Source: Roseovarius aestuarii
GTDB taxonomy: Bacteria > Pseudomonadota > Alphaproteobacteria > Rhodobacterales > Rhodobacteraceae
Direction: 5' to 3'
DNA: 64,000 bases
NCBI RefSeq assembly: GCF_019966515.1
Contig: NZ_JAIMIB010000006.1
Span: forward strand, 1 to 64,000
Shown here piece by piece: positions 54,905 through 63,798 of the stretch; the first letter of the stretch is position 1; the number at the start of each line of letters is the position of its first letter. The notes under the pieces were generated by a model. That model worked only from the letters and a program-made list of their open reading frames with translations. It was not told the DNA's origin and did no database searches. A program made the position numbers and the translations under genes.

Positions 54905-55930
54905 TCAGAAGGATGCTTCGGGTCGGAAATCACAAGGGATAGAATCTTTGTTTTCGAGTACGAAGTCTGCCATCACCTGCCCCACCTTCGGCGCCATGCC
55001 AAAGCCGATCTTGAAACCCCCATTGGCGATGAACTGACCTGTGTGCAGCGGATGAGGGCCCAGCATCGGGGCGCGAGACCGGCTGCGGGGGCGCAGCCCG
55101 GCCCAGCGTTCGACTACCCGCGCGCCGTGCAGAATGGGGACAGCCCGCATTGCACGCTCGATCACTTCGTCAAGCTTTTCGTCGGTACTGGTAGCGTCAT
55201 CATAATCGCGTTCGCTGGTTGATCCGATGGCCACGGTGCCATCTGTATGTGGCACGATATGCACCGTATCTGCAAAAAGCTGCGGCTGATCGCGCGCGTC
55301 GAAATGAAGCAGCGCCCCCTGGCCTTTGACGCCGTTGCCGATAGTGCGGGTGTGGCTGCGGTTCAACTCCGCCAGCCCGGCAACACCGGTGGCGTGGATC
55401 ACCTGACCCTGCTGTGCACCTTTGGTCAGGATCTCGCCCCCACGTGTGGTGATGGCAGCCGCCAGCGCGGCGCAGGCGCGGCGCGGGTGAATGCGGGCGC
55501 TGAGTGTATCATGGATCAGTTTCCCCGTAGGGCTGACCGGCGCCCAGCCCTGATCATCGGTTGCGATGATTTCCCAGGTAGCATTCATTTGCCAAAGCTC
55601 GGCTGCGGTTTTGGTTCGTGCCTGCGCAAGCGTCATGGCCGCGGCATCCGCAATCGGTTGCAAGCGGCCTAAGCGGGCATAGCCGGACGAGATGCCCGAG
55701 ACCGCCTCGACCTCGTGCCAGAACGGTTTGGCCATTAGCAGGCTTTCAAGCTGAAACGCCTTCTTGTCGTTCCAGTTCTCGGGAACATGCGGGGCCAGCG
55801 CGCCGACCACCCCGCCCGACGCACCGGCGCCTCCGGGGTCGATCACCCGCACTTTGGCACCGCGTCCCTGGCACACCCAGGCAATCGACAGACCAAATAT
55901 ACCAGCGCCCAGTACGGTGATATCGGGCAT
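54905..55930 (-). CDS. FAD-dependent oxidoreductase (DAO family)
   Basis: 341 residues. VLGAGIFGLSIAWVCQGRGAKVRVID is the FAD fold, GASGGVVGALAPHVPENW resembles the corresponding loop in the MnmC FAD domain, and C-terminal WAGLRPRSRSRAPMLG with GGFKIGFGMAP closes the cofactor site. ATG 55930 has GAGG nine bases upstream. It is divergent from mnmD, separated by 64 bp. This suggests it may be the oxidase half of a split MnmC, but amino acid oxidase activity is equally likely. Confidence 0.8.
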   Translation of the reverse strand: MPDITVLGAGIFGLSIAWVCQGRGAKVRVIDPGGAGASGGVVGALAPHVPENWNDKKAFQLESLLMAKPFWHEVEAVSGISSGYARLGRLQPIADAAAMTLAQARTKTAAELWQMNATWEIIATDDQGWAPVSPTGKLIHDTLSARIHPRRACAALAAAITTRGGEILTKGAQQGQVIHATGVAGLAELNRSHTRTIGNGVKGQGALLHFDARDQPQLFADTVHIVPHTDGTVAIGSTSERDYDDATSTDEKLDEVIERAMRAVPILHGARVVERWAGLRPRSRSRAPMLGPHPLHTGQFIANGGFKIGFGMAPKVGQVMADFVLENKDSIPCDFRPEASF

Positions 55931-55994
55931 TGCCAAAACCTCGTCTCCTCTGCATGGTCGGCGCGTTCTCAACCCCTTCCTAAAGGATGCGACC

Positions 55995-56675
55995 ATGCAG
56001 GGCCAGCAGGCCGAGATCGACTGGCGGGACGGCGATGTGCCGGTTTCGACCCGGTTTGATGATCCGTATTTCAGCCTCGAGAACGGGTTGGCGGAAACGC
56101 GCTATGTGTTTCTGGAAGGCAACGGTTTGCCGGGCCGGTTTCGTGACGGGTTTCACGTGGCCGAGCTGGGTTTTGGCACCGGGTTGAATTTTCTGACGAC
56201 GGTGCTGGCGTGGTGGGCATCCGATATCGCAGGCAAGCTGCACTTCACGAGTTTCGAAGCGTACCCGATGGCGCCCGGAGACATGGCGCAGGCCCTGTCT
56301 GCCTTTCCCGAACTCTCCGAGGTGACCGCGCCACTGGTTGCAGCGTGGGCGCAAGGCAATGGCAAGATCGACTACGCACCAGATATCGAACTGCATGTCA
56401 TCGAGGGCGACGCACGGGAGGTTCTGCCTGATTGGACGGGACAGGCCGATGCCTGGTATCTGGATGGGTTTTCGCCTGCCAAGAACCCGGAGCTCTGGGG
56501 CGAAGACCTGATGGCCGAAGTTGGAAGACACACGGCAGAGGGCGGTACGGCGGCGACCTACACGGCGGCAGGGTTCGTGCGGCGTGGGTTGGACGCGGCA
56601 GGTTTCGATGTCACCCGGCGTCCGGGATATGGCCGCAAGCGGCATATGAGCACTGCAGTATTGAGGCAGACATGA
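55995..56675 (+). CDS. mnmD: tRNA 5-methylaminomethyl-2-thiouridine methyltransferase, MnmD type
   Basis: 226 residues. Last step of mnm5s2U34 formation in tRNAs. VAELGFGTGLNFLTTVLAWW is the SAM-binding motif, and DAWYLDGFSPAKNPELWGEDLM is the MnmC/MnmD signature. ATG 55995 is preferred over an upstream frame that lies inside the divergent oxidoreductase. It overlaps the DMT gene's ATG. Confidence 0.9.
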   Translation: MQGQQAEIDWRDGDVPVSTRFDDPYFSLENGLAETRYVFLEGNGLPGRFRDGFHVAELGFGTGLNFLTTVLAWWASDIAGKLHFTSFEAYPMAPGDMAQALSAFPELSEVTAPLVAAWAQGNGKIDYAPDIELHVIEGDAREVLPDWTGQADAWYLDGFSPAKNPELWGEDLMAEVGRHTAEGGTAATYTAAGFVRRGLDAAGFDVTRRPGYGRKRHMSTAVLRQT

Positions 56676-57547
56676 GTGAGCAAAACACACGGCTTGGCAT
56701 CCTAATGATGGTTGCCACGACCTTCATCTTTGCCGTGCAGGACGGGATTTCGCGTCATCTGGCGGCGGAATATAACGTGCTGATGGTGGTGATGATCCGC
56801 TATTGGTTTTTCGCCGCCTTCGTTATCACCATCGCTGCGCGCAAGGCAGGAGGAGTGCGGGCCGCAGCAGCCACGAAACAGCCGCTGGTTCAGGGGTTCC
56901 GGTCACTTTTGCTGGTAACGGAAATCTGTGTGATGGTGGCGGGCTTCACACTTCTGGGACTGATCGAAAGCCATGCGGTTTTCGCCTGCTATCCGCTGCT
57001 GGTCGCCGCCCTGTCCGGGCCGGTGCTTGGGGAACATGTCGGCTGGCGGCGATGGGCCGCGATCGGGGTCGGCTTTGTCGGCGTCGTGATCATCCTCGAA
57101 CCGGGCTTCGGCGTCTTCAAGCCGCAGGCTGTGGTGCCGCTGACCGCAGCGTTGATGTTTGCGTTATATGCTTTGCTGACCCGTTATGTGGCGCGTCAGG
57201 ACAACACGGCAACCAGTTTTTTCTGGACCGGCACAGTGGGATCGGTGGCGATGACGGCGGTCGGTATCTGGTTCTGGCAGCCGATGAACGGCCCTGACTG
57301 GGGTTGGATGGCGGCGCTTTGCATAACCGGTGCGCTGGGCCACTGGACGCTGATCAAATGCTATGAGGTGGCCGAAGCCAGCGCCGTACAGCCCTTTGCC
57401 TATCTGCAGCTGGGGTTTGCCAGCGTGATCGGGATCTTGGTTTTTAGCGAGACCATTCGCCTGAATGTGGCCTTAGGTGTCGTGCTGATCGTATCGGCAG
57501 GGCTCTTTACGCTTTGGCGTCAACACAAGATAGCAGGCCGGTCTTAG
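56672..57547 (+). CDS. DMT superfamily (EamA) transporter
   Basis: 291 residues with about ten hydrophobic segments in two EamA halves. Probable metabolite or amino acid exporter. ATG 56672 overlaps mnmD's stop (ATGA), so they are co-transcribed. Substrate unknown. Convergent with slt, 18 bp apart. Confidence 0.88.
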   Translation: MSEQNTRLGILMMVATTFIFAVQDGISRHLAAEYNVLMVVMIRYWFFAAFVITIAARKAGGVRAAAATKQPLVQGFRSLLLVTEICVMVAGFTLLGLIESHAVFACYPLLVAALSGPVLGEHVGWRRWAAIGVGFVGVVIILEPGFGVFKPQAVVPLTAALMFALYALLTRYVARQDNTATSFFWTGTVGSVAMTAVGIWFWQPMNGPDWGWMAALCITGALGHWTLIKCYEVAEASAVQPFAYLQLGFASVIGILVFSETIRLNVALGVVLIVSAGLFTLWRQHKIAGRS

Positions 57548-57565
57548 GGCGCGGACAGGGCATGT

Positions 57566-59551
57566 TCAGTCGCTGAGCGTCGCGCGCCGGTCCGGTAGAA
57601 AGGTGGTTCCGGTCAGCTCTTCGGTGAATGGAACCGGAAGCGGCGCCTTGCCCAGCCGAGCCCGATAAACCGGCAGGCTTTCGGTGACGCGCATCACGTA
57701 GTTCCGGGTTTCCCGGAAGGGGATATGTTCGATCCAGTCGATGATATCGATACTCTCGTCACGGGGGTCGCCAAGGGTTTCAATCCATTGGCGTGCCCGA
57801 CCGGGCCCGGCATTATAGCCAGCCGCCATCAGTACCGGATTGCCATCCAGCCAGTCAGCGAGTTGCGCCAGATAGGTCGATCCGAGTTTGACGTTATAAC
57901 GCCAGTCCTGCATCACGCGGGTGCGATCATACTCGATGCCCAGATCACCAGCGACCTCTTTGGCAGTGCCCGGCATGACCTGCATCAGCCCCTGTGCGCC
58001 GGCACCTGAAACGACATCAAAATCAAATTCGCTCTCGCGGCGGGCGATGGTCAGCGCCAGTTCAGTCGGTACTGGCAGGGTTTCACGCGCTAGCGGGTGC
58101 AGGGCGTAATAGGCGGCGGGCAATACGATGGCACGCCGCGCCGCGGCCTTGCCCAGCATGATCTGAAGGTGCGGTTGCTCCAGTTCTTCGAGCATTTGCG
58201 TCATCTGGCCCAACCCTTCGCGGTTCTGATGAGTCGAAAGATGCACAAAGAATGTCTCGGCCAGATTGAGCCGCCCGGTGGCCAACGCCAGAATTGCGGC
58301 CTGATTGACAGTTGAGTTTGCGAATTCGGCATCACGCCAGGGGGCAAAACTCTCGGTTCCGTCCAGGGTGGTATCGGGCGGCAGCCCTGCCTTTTCAGCA
58401 GCCAGAAGCCCGTAGAAACTGGTCTGATGATCGGCGCCACGGGTATAGGCGACCTGCGCTGCCTCAGTATCGCCAAGCGCGTCTTGTGCACGACCGATCC
58501 AATAGCCCGCGCGGCCCAGTGATATCGGGGTTTCAACCGCCGCGCTGAAGCGTTGGAAATGATCCAGTGCCAGTTCGGGCGCATCAAGGAACCGCAGCGC
58601 CAGATAGCCGGACAACCATTCCAGATCGGAATATCTGAATCCTTCGGTCAGCTGATGGGTCGAGGCCAGATCATAGGCAAGCTGATGATTGCCTTGACGC
58701 ATCTGCGCCCGTGCAAGCGAACGGCGATTATTGGCCCAGCGGTCGGGCTCGCCCAAACCGCCATCGATCCGGCTTTGGCGAAGCATCAGCTTGATCGCCT
58801 TGTCGGTCTTGCGCTGGCTCATCAGGTGGTTGAATTCGGCATAGGCGACATGGGCGTTTCGGCGAAGAGGGCCGGGCAGACCGGCGATCCATTTATCCAG
58901 CGCCTTGCGACCGTTTTCGATGCTTCTTCGGGTTTCTATCTGCTTGCGGAGATCTGCGGAAACCAAAGGCATCATATCCTTGACATCCTTCAGGCCGCGC
59001 CAGGCCGCCATGTGCATGCGCGCTTCATGATGCGGCTTCAACAACTCGCCATAGGCCGTTATCAAGGCATCATGCTCGTCCGTGGTAAGGTCCAAGGTGC
59101 GCCACGCCATGACGATCGTTGCCTCGGCATCGCCGGTCTGGCCTGCTGCGATAAGCGCGCTGGCATTGGTCAGGGCCCCGATGCCGGTTTGCGGTGTGTG
59201 GTCGTTGTAGAATTCCAGAATTTCTTCATTGCTGGCGATGATCATCCGCACCTCGTTCCGACGACGCAGATAATCCAGGCCCGGCCAGTCCGGATTGCGT
59301 CTGAGGAAGCTGAGAATATCCTGGGGCGTACCCCGCCCCGATCGCAGCCGATACCATTCGATCAGGTCGGCTGCTGCTGGTCCGTCGCGGGCGGCAAGCT
59401 TTGCCGCAACCCCCCAGCGATCTTCCTGCATGGCGTGAAATGCGCTGGCAAGAGGGCGGGGTGCTTGCGGCGCGTGTTCAGAAGCCCCACCCGGCAGGGC
59501 AAGGCAGATCAGAGCCATAATATACGTCACGAAACGCGACATCCCTTGCAT
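57566..59551 (-). CDS. slt: soluble lytic murein transglycosylase
   Basis: 661 residues. A signal peptide (about 1-24) precedes a long helical superhelix and a C-terminal lysozyme-like domain. RRESEFDFDVVSGAGAQGLMQVMPGTA carries the catalytic Glu in ESEF, and YNAGPGRARQWIETLG is also conserved. It cleaves peptidoglycan in the periplasm. Start 59551 or the internal ATG 59542 are both possible; the latter has less spacing from the purine-rich stretch. Confidence 0.9.
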   Translation of the reverse strand: MQGMSRFVTYIMALICLALPGGASEHAPQAPRPLASAFHAMQEDRWGVAAKLAARDGPAAADLIEWYRLRSGRGTPQDILSFLRRNPDWPGLDYLRRRNEVRMIIASNEEILEFYNDHTPQTGIGALTNASALIAAGQTGDAEATIVMAWRTLDLTTDEHDALITAYGELLKPHHEARMHMAAWRGLKDVKDMMPLVSADLRKQIETRRSIENGRKALDKWIAGLPGPLRRNAHVAYAEFNHLMSQRKTDKAIKLMLRQSRIDGGLGEPDRWANNRRSLARAQMRQGNHQLAYDLASTHQLTEGFRYSDLEWLSGYLALRFLDAPELALDHFQRFSAAVETPISLGRAGYWIGRAQDALGDTEAAQVAYTRGADHQTSFYGLLAAEKAGLPPDTTLDGTESFAPWRDAEFANSTVNQAAILALATGRLNLAETFFVHLSTHQNREGLGQMTQMLEELEQPHLQIMLGKAAARRAIVLPAAYYALHPLARETLPVPTELALTIARRESEFDFDVVSGAGAQGLMQVMPGTAKEVAGDLGIEYDRTRVMQDWRYNVKLGSTYLAQLADWLDGNPVLMAAGYNAGPGRARQWIETLGDPRDESIDIIDWIEHIPFRETRNYVMRVTESLPVYRARLGKAPLPVPFTEELTGTTFLPDRRATLSD

Positions 59552-59707
59552 TTCCCTCTCTGGCGAAGGATAGACAGCGCCAACCTAAGCACGCGCAGCG
59601 GACCCGTCTATGCACAAACTTGGCACTAAGGCGTCATACCGCTAACGTAGCGTGCGATTTATGATCAGCCCGTTAAGGCTAAATTAGAAATGTGGAAGGA
59701 GCGTGGC

Positions 59708-60583
59708 ATGTTTAGGGGATCTTTTCCTGCGCTGGTGACGCCGTTAAAGAACGGCGAACTGGACATAAATGCGCTCAAACACCTTGTAGAATGGCATATT
59801 TCTGAAGGTAGCCACGGCCTTGTGCCTGTCGGCACCACCGGCGAAAGCCCCACATTAAGCCATGAAGAACACGAAACCGTGGTCGAGGAGGTGGTCAAGG
59901 CTGCTGCGGGGCGAATCCCTGTGATCGCGGGGGCGGGCAGCAACAACACGGTCGAATCGGTCCGGTTCATGCAGCATGCACACCGTGTCGGGGCCAGCGC
60001 CGCGCTGGTGGTGACACCTTATTACAACAAGCCCACGCAACGCGGGTTGATTGCGCATTTCACCGCGTTGCACGACTGCTGCGAGCTGCCGATCATCATC
60101 TACAATATCCCGGGACGGTCCGTCGTGGACATGTCACCCGAGACCATGGGTGAACTGGCGAAACTGCCGCGTATTGTCGGGGTCAAGGACGCCACCGGCG
60201 ATCTGGCGCGGGTGTCGTACCAGCGGATGACCTGCGGCGCAGATTTCATTCAGCTGTCGGGCGAAGATGCCACGGCGCATGGCTTCAATGCCCAGGGCGG
60301 TGTGGGTTGCATCTCGGTTACCGCGAATGTGGCACCCAAGATGTTGTCGCAGATGCAGGAATCAACACTGGCAGGTGACTACGGAACCGCGCTCGAGTTG
60401 CAGGACCGCATGATGCCCCTGCACAAGGCAATCTTTACCGAACCGGGCCTTGTTGGCGCCAAATACGCCATGTCGAAGCTTGGCCTGTGCAGCGATGAGG
60501 TCCGTTCGCCCCTGACAGGATTGACCGATGGGACCAAAGCGCTGATCGACGATGGCATGCGCCACGCGGGACTGATGAACTAA
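59708..60583 (+). CDS. dapA: 4-hydroxy-tetrahydrodipicolinate synthase
   Basis: First committed step of lysine/diaminopimelate synthesis. The 291-residue barrel has K160 (GVKDATGDL) as the Schiff-base lysine and Y132 (IYNIPGRS) as the proton relay, matching E. coli K161/Y133. GTTGESPTL (42-50) binds pyruvate. ATG 59708 has AAGGAG six bases upstream; an upstream in-frame ATG at 59690 adds six unlikely residues. A bidirectional terminator follows. Confidence 0.95.
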   Translation: MFRGSFPALVTPLKNGELDINALKHLVEWHISEGSHGLVPVGTTGESPTLSHEEHETVVEEVVKAAAGRIPVIAGAGSNNTVESVRFMQHAHRVGASAALVVTPYYNKPTQRGLIAHFTALHDCCELPIIIYNIPGRSVVDMSPETMGELAKLPRIVGVKDATGDLARVSYQRMTCGADFIQLSGEDATAHGFNAQGGVGCISVTANVAPKMLSQMQESTLAGDYGTALELQDRMMPLHKAIFTEPGLVGAKYAMSKLGLCSDEVRSPLTGLTDGTKALIDDGMRHAGLMN

Positions 60584-60607
60584 GTCACGACCAGAATTCG
60601 GAAATGC

Positions 60608-60640
60608 AAACGGGCGCCACAATTCGACGCCCGTTTCTTG
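60608..60640. terminator. bidirectional terminator between dapA and AGCS gene
   Basis: AAACGGGCG (60608-60616) pairs with CGCCCGTTT (60628-60636) around an 11-base loop. It ends in T-rich sequence on the + strand and has A residues at the other arm, so it can serve both convergent genes. Confidence 0.75.
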
Positions 60641-60654
60641 TTTCAGTTTGCCTA

Positions 60655-62088
60655 CTACTCGGCCGGCGCCTTGCCTGTCCAGGCAGTGCGGTCCAGCTCG
60701 AGATCGGCAAAGTCATCCGGGTTCAGCACGGGACGGGCAACGCCAGCGGCCAGTTGTGCCCGGAAATCCTTGAGCAGCCGCAGGCAGGTTGGCAGCAGCA
60801 TCATCAGCACCACGAGATTCACCACCGCCAGGATGCCCATCATCGGATCCGAGAAGAAGAAGACCGATGTCGCGCCCGGTGCTGTGGCGCCCAGAAAGAC
60901 GATGCCGATGATCACGATCCTGAGCACGTTCAGTGCCGCCGTGCTTTTGGTGATCACTGTCAGGGCGTTTTCACCGAGATAGTAGTTGTAGATGATCGAG
61001 CTAAAGGCAAAGAGCAGGATCATCAGCGACAGGAAGTATTGCGCCCATTCGCCCAGATGCGAGACCAGCGACTGTTGGGTCAGCGCGATTCCGTCGACAC
61101 CTTCGGCGCCCGGCACATAGACATCGCCCAGCAGGATCACGAAGGCGGTGCAACTGCAGATGAAGATCGTGTCGATGAAGACCGAAAAGCTTTGCGTGAT
61201 GCCCTGGCTGATCGGATGGCGCACATCCGCGGTGGCCGCCACGTTCGGGGCCGAGCCCAGGCCGGCCTCGTTCGAGAAGAGCCCACGGCGCAGGCCCTGG
61301 GCGATCGCCGCGCCCATGCCGCCGCCCACGGCCTCTTCCAACCCGAAGGCATTGGCGAAGATCGAGCTTATGACGCCGGGCAACGATCCGATGTTCATCA
61401 CAATGATGACGAGGGCCATCAGGATATAGCCGATCGCCATGATCGGGACGACCACATCGGCCGCCTTGGCGATGCGGTGAATGCCGCCAAAGACGATAAA
61501 CCCGGCGATCACGGCCAGAACAGCGCCGGTGATGAAACGGCTGATGCCCATGCTGTCTTCCATGGCACCGGCAACAGTATTGCCCTGGAACGCGTTGAAA
61601 CCAAGGCCGAAGGCTGCGATCAGGCAGACTGCGTAGATCACCGCCAGCCATTTGAATTCATGTCCAAGCCCGTGGATGATCGACCGTGCCGGGCCGCCGC
61701 GGAACGTGCCGTCGGGCTGACGCTCCTTGAAGAGCTGCGCCAGCGAGCATTCCACAAGGCTGGTGGCCATGCCCACGAGCGCAATCGCCCACATCCAGAA
61801 CACCGCGCCGGGCCCGCCCAACGTGATCGCCACCGCCACACCGGCGATATTGCCGCCGCCGACGCGCCCCCCGACCGAGATCAGCAGCGCCTCGCGCGCG
61901 GAAATCGCGTTGGGATCGCCCGACTGGTTCTTCGAGGACAAAACGCGGAACATCCGCTTGAAAAACCTGAACTGAACAAATCCGGTGAGGGCGGTGATGA
62001 AAAGCCCGAAGATCACCAGAAGCGGGATCAAAGACCAGCCCCAGGTCAAATCGCCAATCAGCCCGAAAAAACTTTCGATCGTAGACAT
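60655..62088 (-). CDS. alanine/sodium symporter, AGCS family
   Basis: 477 residues with 10 or more hydrophobic helices. GGRVGGGNIAGVAVAITLGGPGAVFWMW is the AGCS signature (around 70-95), and SNEAGLGSAPNVAATA is the second conserved segment. It imports alanine or glycine with sodium. ATG 62088 follows AAAGGA; an upstream frame to 62166 has no support. An Lrp-type regulator lies 163 bp upstream on the same strand. Confidence 0.92.
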   Translation of the reverse strand: MSTIESFFGLIGDLTWGWSLIPLLVIFGLFITALTGFVQFRFFKRMFRVLSSKNQSGDPNAISAREALLISVGGRVGGGNIAGVAVAITLGGPGAVFWMWAIALVGMATSLVECSLAQLFKERQPDGTFRGGPARSIIHGLGHEFKWLAVIYAVCLIAAFGLGFNAFQGNTVAGAMEDSMGISRFITGAVLAVIAGFIVFGGIHRIAKAADVVVPIMAIGYILMALVIIVMNIGSLPGVISSIFANAFGLEEAVGGGMGAAIAQGLRRGLFSNEAGLGSAPNVAATADVRHPISQGITQSFSVFIDTIFICSCTAFVILLGDVYVPGAEGVDGIALTQQSLVSHLGEWAQYFLSLMILLFAFSSIIYNYYLGENALTVITKSTAALNVLRIVIIGIVFLGATAPGATSVFFFSDPMMGILAVVNLVVLMMLLPTCLRLLKDFRAQLAAGVARPVLNPDDFADLELDRTAWTGKAPAE

Positions 62089-62251
62089 GCCGCGCGTCCT
62101 TTCAAATTGGTTAATAACGAAAACGTTACAGCTTTGACCTGTGAAGTAAACGACCTTTGGTTGCATATTTTATGCTGGCACATTCTTGGGTCGTGACAAG
62201 AGTCCACGCGGCACATGAATGACAATGCAGCGTGCTGAAACAAACCGACGG

Positions 62252-62725
62252 TTACGTCTCCAATGGCAGCGCCAGCGTGGATTTTTCCCGCGCGACAGCG
62301 ATTGAAGTGCGGAATTTACGCACATTCTTGTCGGCAAAGAAAAACCGGTGGGTGAATTGTTCGTAATCCGCCATGTCGCGGGCCACGACGACGATGATGA
62401 AATCCGTCTCGCCCGCCACGCAGTAGAAATGCTGCACATTAGGATCTGTTCGTGCTTTGCGCTTGAAGGCGTCAATCTGGTCCAGCCGATCCCGTTCCAG
62501 ATCGACCGAAACGACTGCGGTGATGCCAAAGCCAAGCAGGGCCGCGTCAAGTTGGGCCACCTCTCGCAGGATCACACCGTTTTCACGTAACCGTCTGAGG
62601 CGCCGTTGCACTGACGCGGTCGATGCCCCGGCCAAGGCGGCAAGCTCGGCGATCGGGCGGCGCGAATCCTCCTGAATCGCCGACAGGATTTTGCGATCTA
62701 CGGCGTCTAAATCAACTATATCCAT
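62252..62725 (-). CDS. Lrp/AsnC-family regulator
   Basis: 157 residues. The N-terminal helix-turn-helix (LDAVDRKILSAIQEDSRRPIAELAALAGASTASVQRRLRRL in outline) is followed by the RAM/ligand domain (AGETDFIIVVVARDMADYEQF). It is divergent from azlCD across 88 bp and upstream of the alanine symporter, so it may sense branched-chain amino acids or alanine and control both. Bacillus AzlB (an Lrp protein) represses azlCD, a known precedent. Confidence 0.92.
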   Translation of the reverse strand: MDIVDLDAVDRKILSAIQEDSRRPIAELAALAGASTASVQRRLRRLRENGVILREVAQLDAALLGFGITAVVSVDLERDRLDQIDAFKRKARTDPNVQHFYCVAGETDFIIVVVARDMADYEQFTHRFFFADKNVRKFRTSIAVAREKSTLALPLET

Positions 62726-62813
62726 TATATCCTACCTAAGTTTGATGGCATTCGATCATCTATAATAGCGTAATTGATGTATAAAGATCACCAGAATTTC
62801 ATAAAGTCACGCC

Positions 62814-63494
62814 ATGAAGCAGGGCTTTCTTTCCATCTTGCCGCTGGCAGCCGGCGCGGCGCTTTATGGTTTTGCCTTCGGCGTTCTGGCGGCACAGATC
62901 GGGTTTCCATGGTGGGGCGTGGCGTTGATGAGCGGCGTTGTGCATGCCGGGTCCAGCCAGATCGTGGCGGTAGAGCAATTCGGCAGTCATGGTTTCGTGC
63001 TGGGCGCGGTGTTGGCGGGTGCGGCGCTGAACCTGCGGTATCTGGGGATTATCGCGTCGCTTTCGGAGGTGCTGCGGGACGTGCCCTTGCGGGTGAAACT
63101 GCTGGCGATCCATATCACCGGCGATGAGAACTGGGCGTTGACGATGGCGAGGCGGGCGCATGATCCGACCATCGGCGCGGCTTTCCTGATCGGGTCCGGG
63201 CTGACGATGATCTCGGTCTGGGTCATCTCGACCAGTGCCGGGGCACTGATTGGCGGCGCGATCCCCGATCTGGAAGGCTACGGGCTTGGCTTTGCCTTTA
63301 CCGCGGCTTTTATCGCCATGGCTCGGGCGATGTGGCGGGGCCGGCGTACGGTGTTGCCCTGGGCGGTCACATTTGTAGTCACGCTGGGCCTGGTACAGGC
63401 CGGGATGGGCGCGGCCTATGCCATCGTTCTGGGCAGTCTGGTCGGTGTTTTCACGGCCCAGATGCGCCGGGCGCGCAGGGAGGAAACCGCATGA
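62814..63494 (+). CDS. azlC: AzlC-family branched-chain amino acid exporter subunit
   Basis: 226 residues with several membrane helices. GAALYGFAFGVLAAQIGFPWWG and HAGSSQIVAVEQFG match the AzlC/YgaZ family. It works with AzlD to export branched-chain amino acids or analogues. The stop overlaps azlD's ATG by four bases. The divergent Lrp gene is the likely regulator. Confidence 0.92.
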   Translation: MKQGFLSILPLAAGAALYGFAFGVLAAQIGFPWWGVALMSGVVHAGSSQIVAVEQFGSHGFVLGAVLAGAALNLRYLGIIASLSEVLRDVPLRVKLLAIHITGDENWALTMARRAHDPTIGAAFLIGSGLTMISVWVISTSAGALIGGAIPDLEGYGLGFAFTAAFIAMARAMWRGRRTVLPWAVTFVVTLGLVQAGMGAAYAIVLGSLVGVFTAQMRRARREETA

Positions 63495-63793
63495 GCAGCG
63501 CCGAGTGGTTATTGATCGGATTACTGGCCGTCGCGTCCTACGGCGTGCGGCTGGCGGGCCTGATCGGGGGCCGGGCCATTGCCGCCAACCCGCGGCTGAA
63601 ACCGTTTCTGGATGATCTGCCGGGATGCCTGATGGTGGGGCTTGTTGCATCGTCCCTGGCGGGAGAGCCGATTGTGACATGGCTGGCGGCGCTAGTGGCA
63701 CTTGCCGTGGCGATTACCAGCAACAACGTGGTGGTGACAATGGCGGCGGGGCTGGCCGCCATCATAGTTGGCCACCAGCTGCCGTTTTTCTGA
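63491..63793 (+). CDS. azlD: AzlD-family exporter subunit
   Basis: 100 residues with about four hydrophobic helices. RLKPFLDDLPGCLMVGLVASSL is typical of AzlD/YgaH. ATG 63491 overlaps the azlC stop. Convergent with the partial gene at 63799. Confidence 0.88.
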   Translation: MSSAEWLLIGLLAVASYGVRLAGLIGGRAIAANPRLKPFLDDLPGCLMVGLVASSLAGEPIVTWLAALVALAVAITSNNVVVTMAAGLAAIIVGHQLPFF

Positions 63794-63798
63794 GCGCC

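Noticed and set aside
58553..59629. 358-codon + strand frame opposite slt
   Set aside because: Sense gene has an intact signal peptide and catalytic domain; no motif in the shadow.
60604..62196. 530-codon + strand frame opposite the AGCS symporter
   Set aside because: Antisense to a clear membrane transporter; His/Asp/Arg-rich composition is typical of a reverse-strand shadow in GC-rich DNA.
62799..63701. 300-codon - strand frame opposite azlCD
   Set aside because: Pro/Arg/His/Gln-rich shadow of two clear membrane genes.
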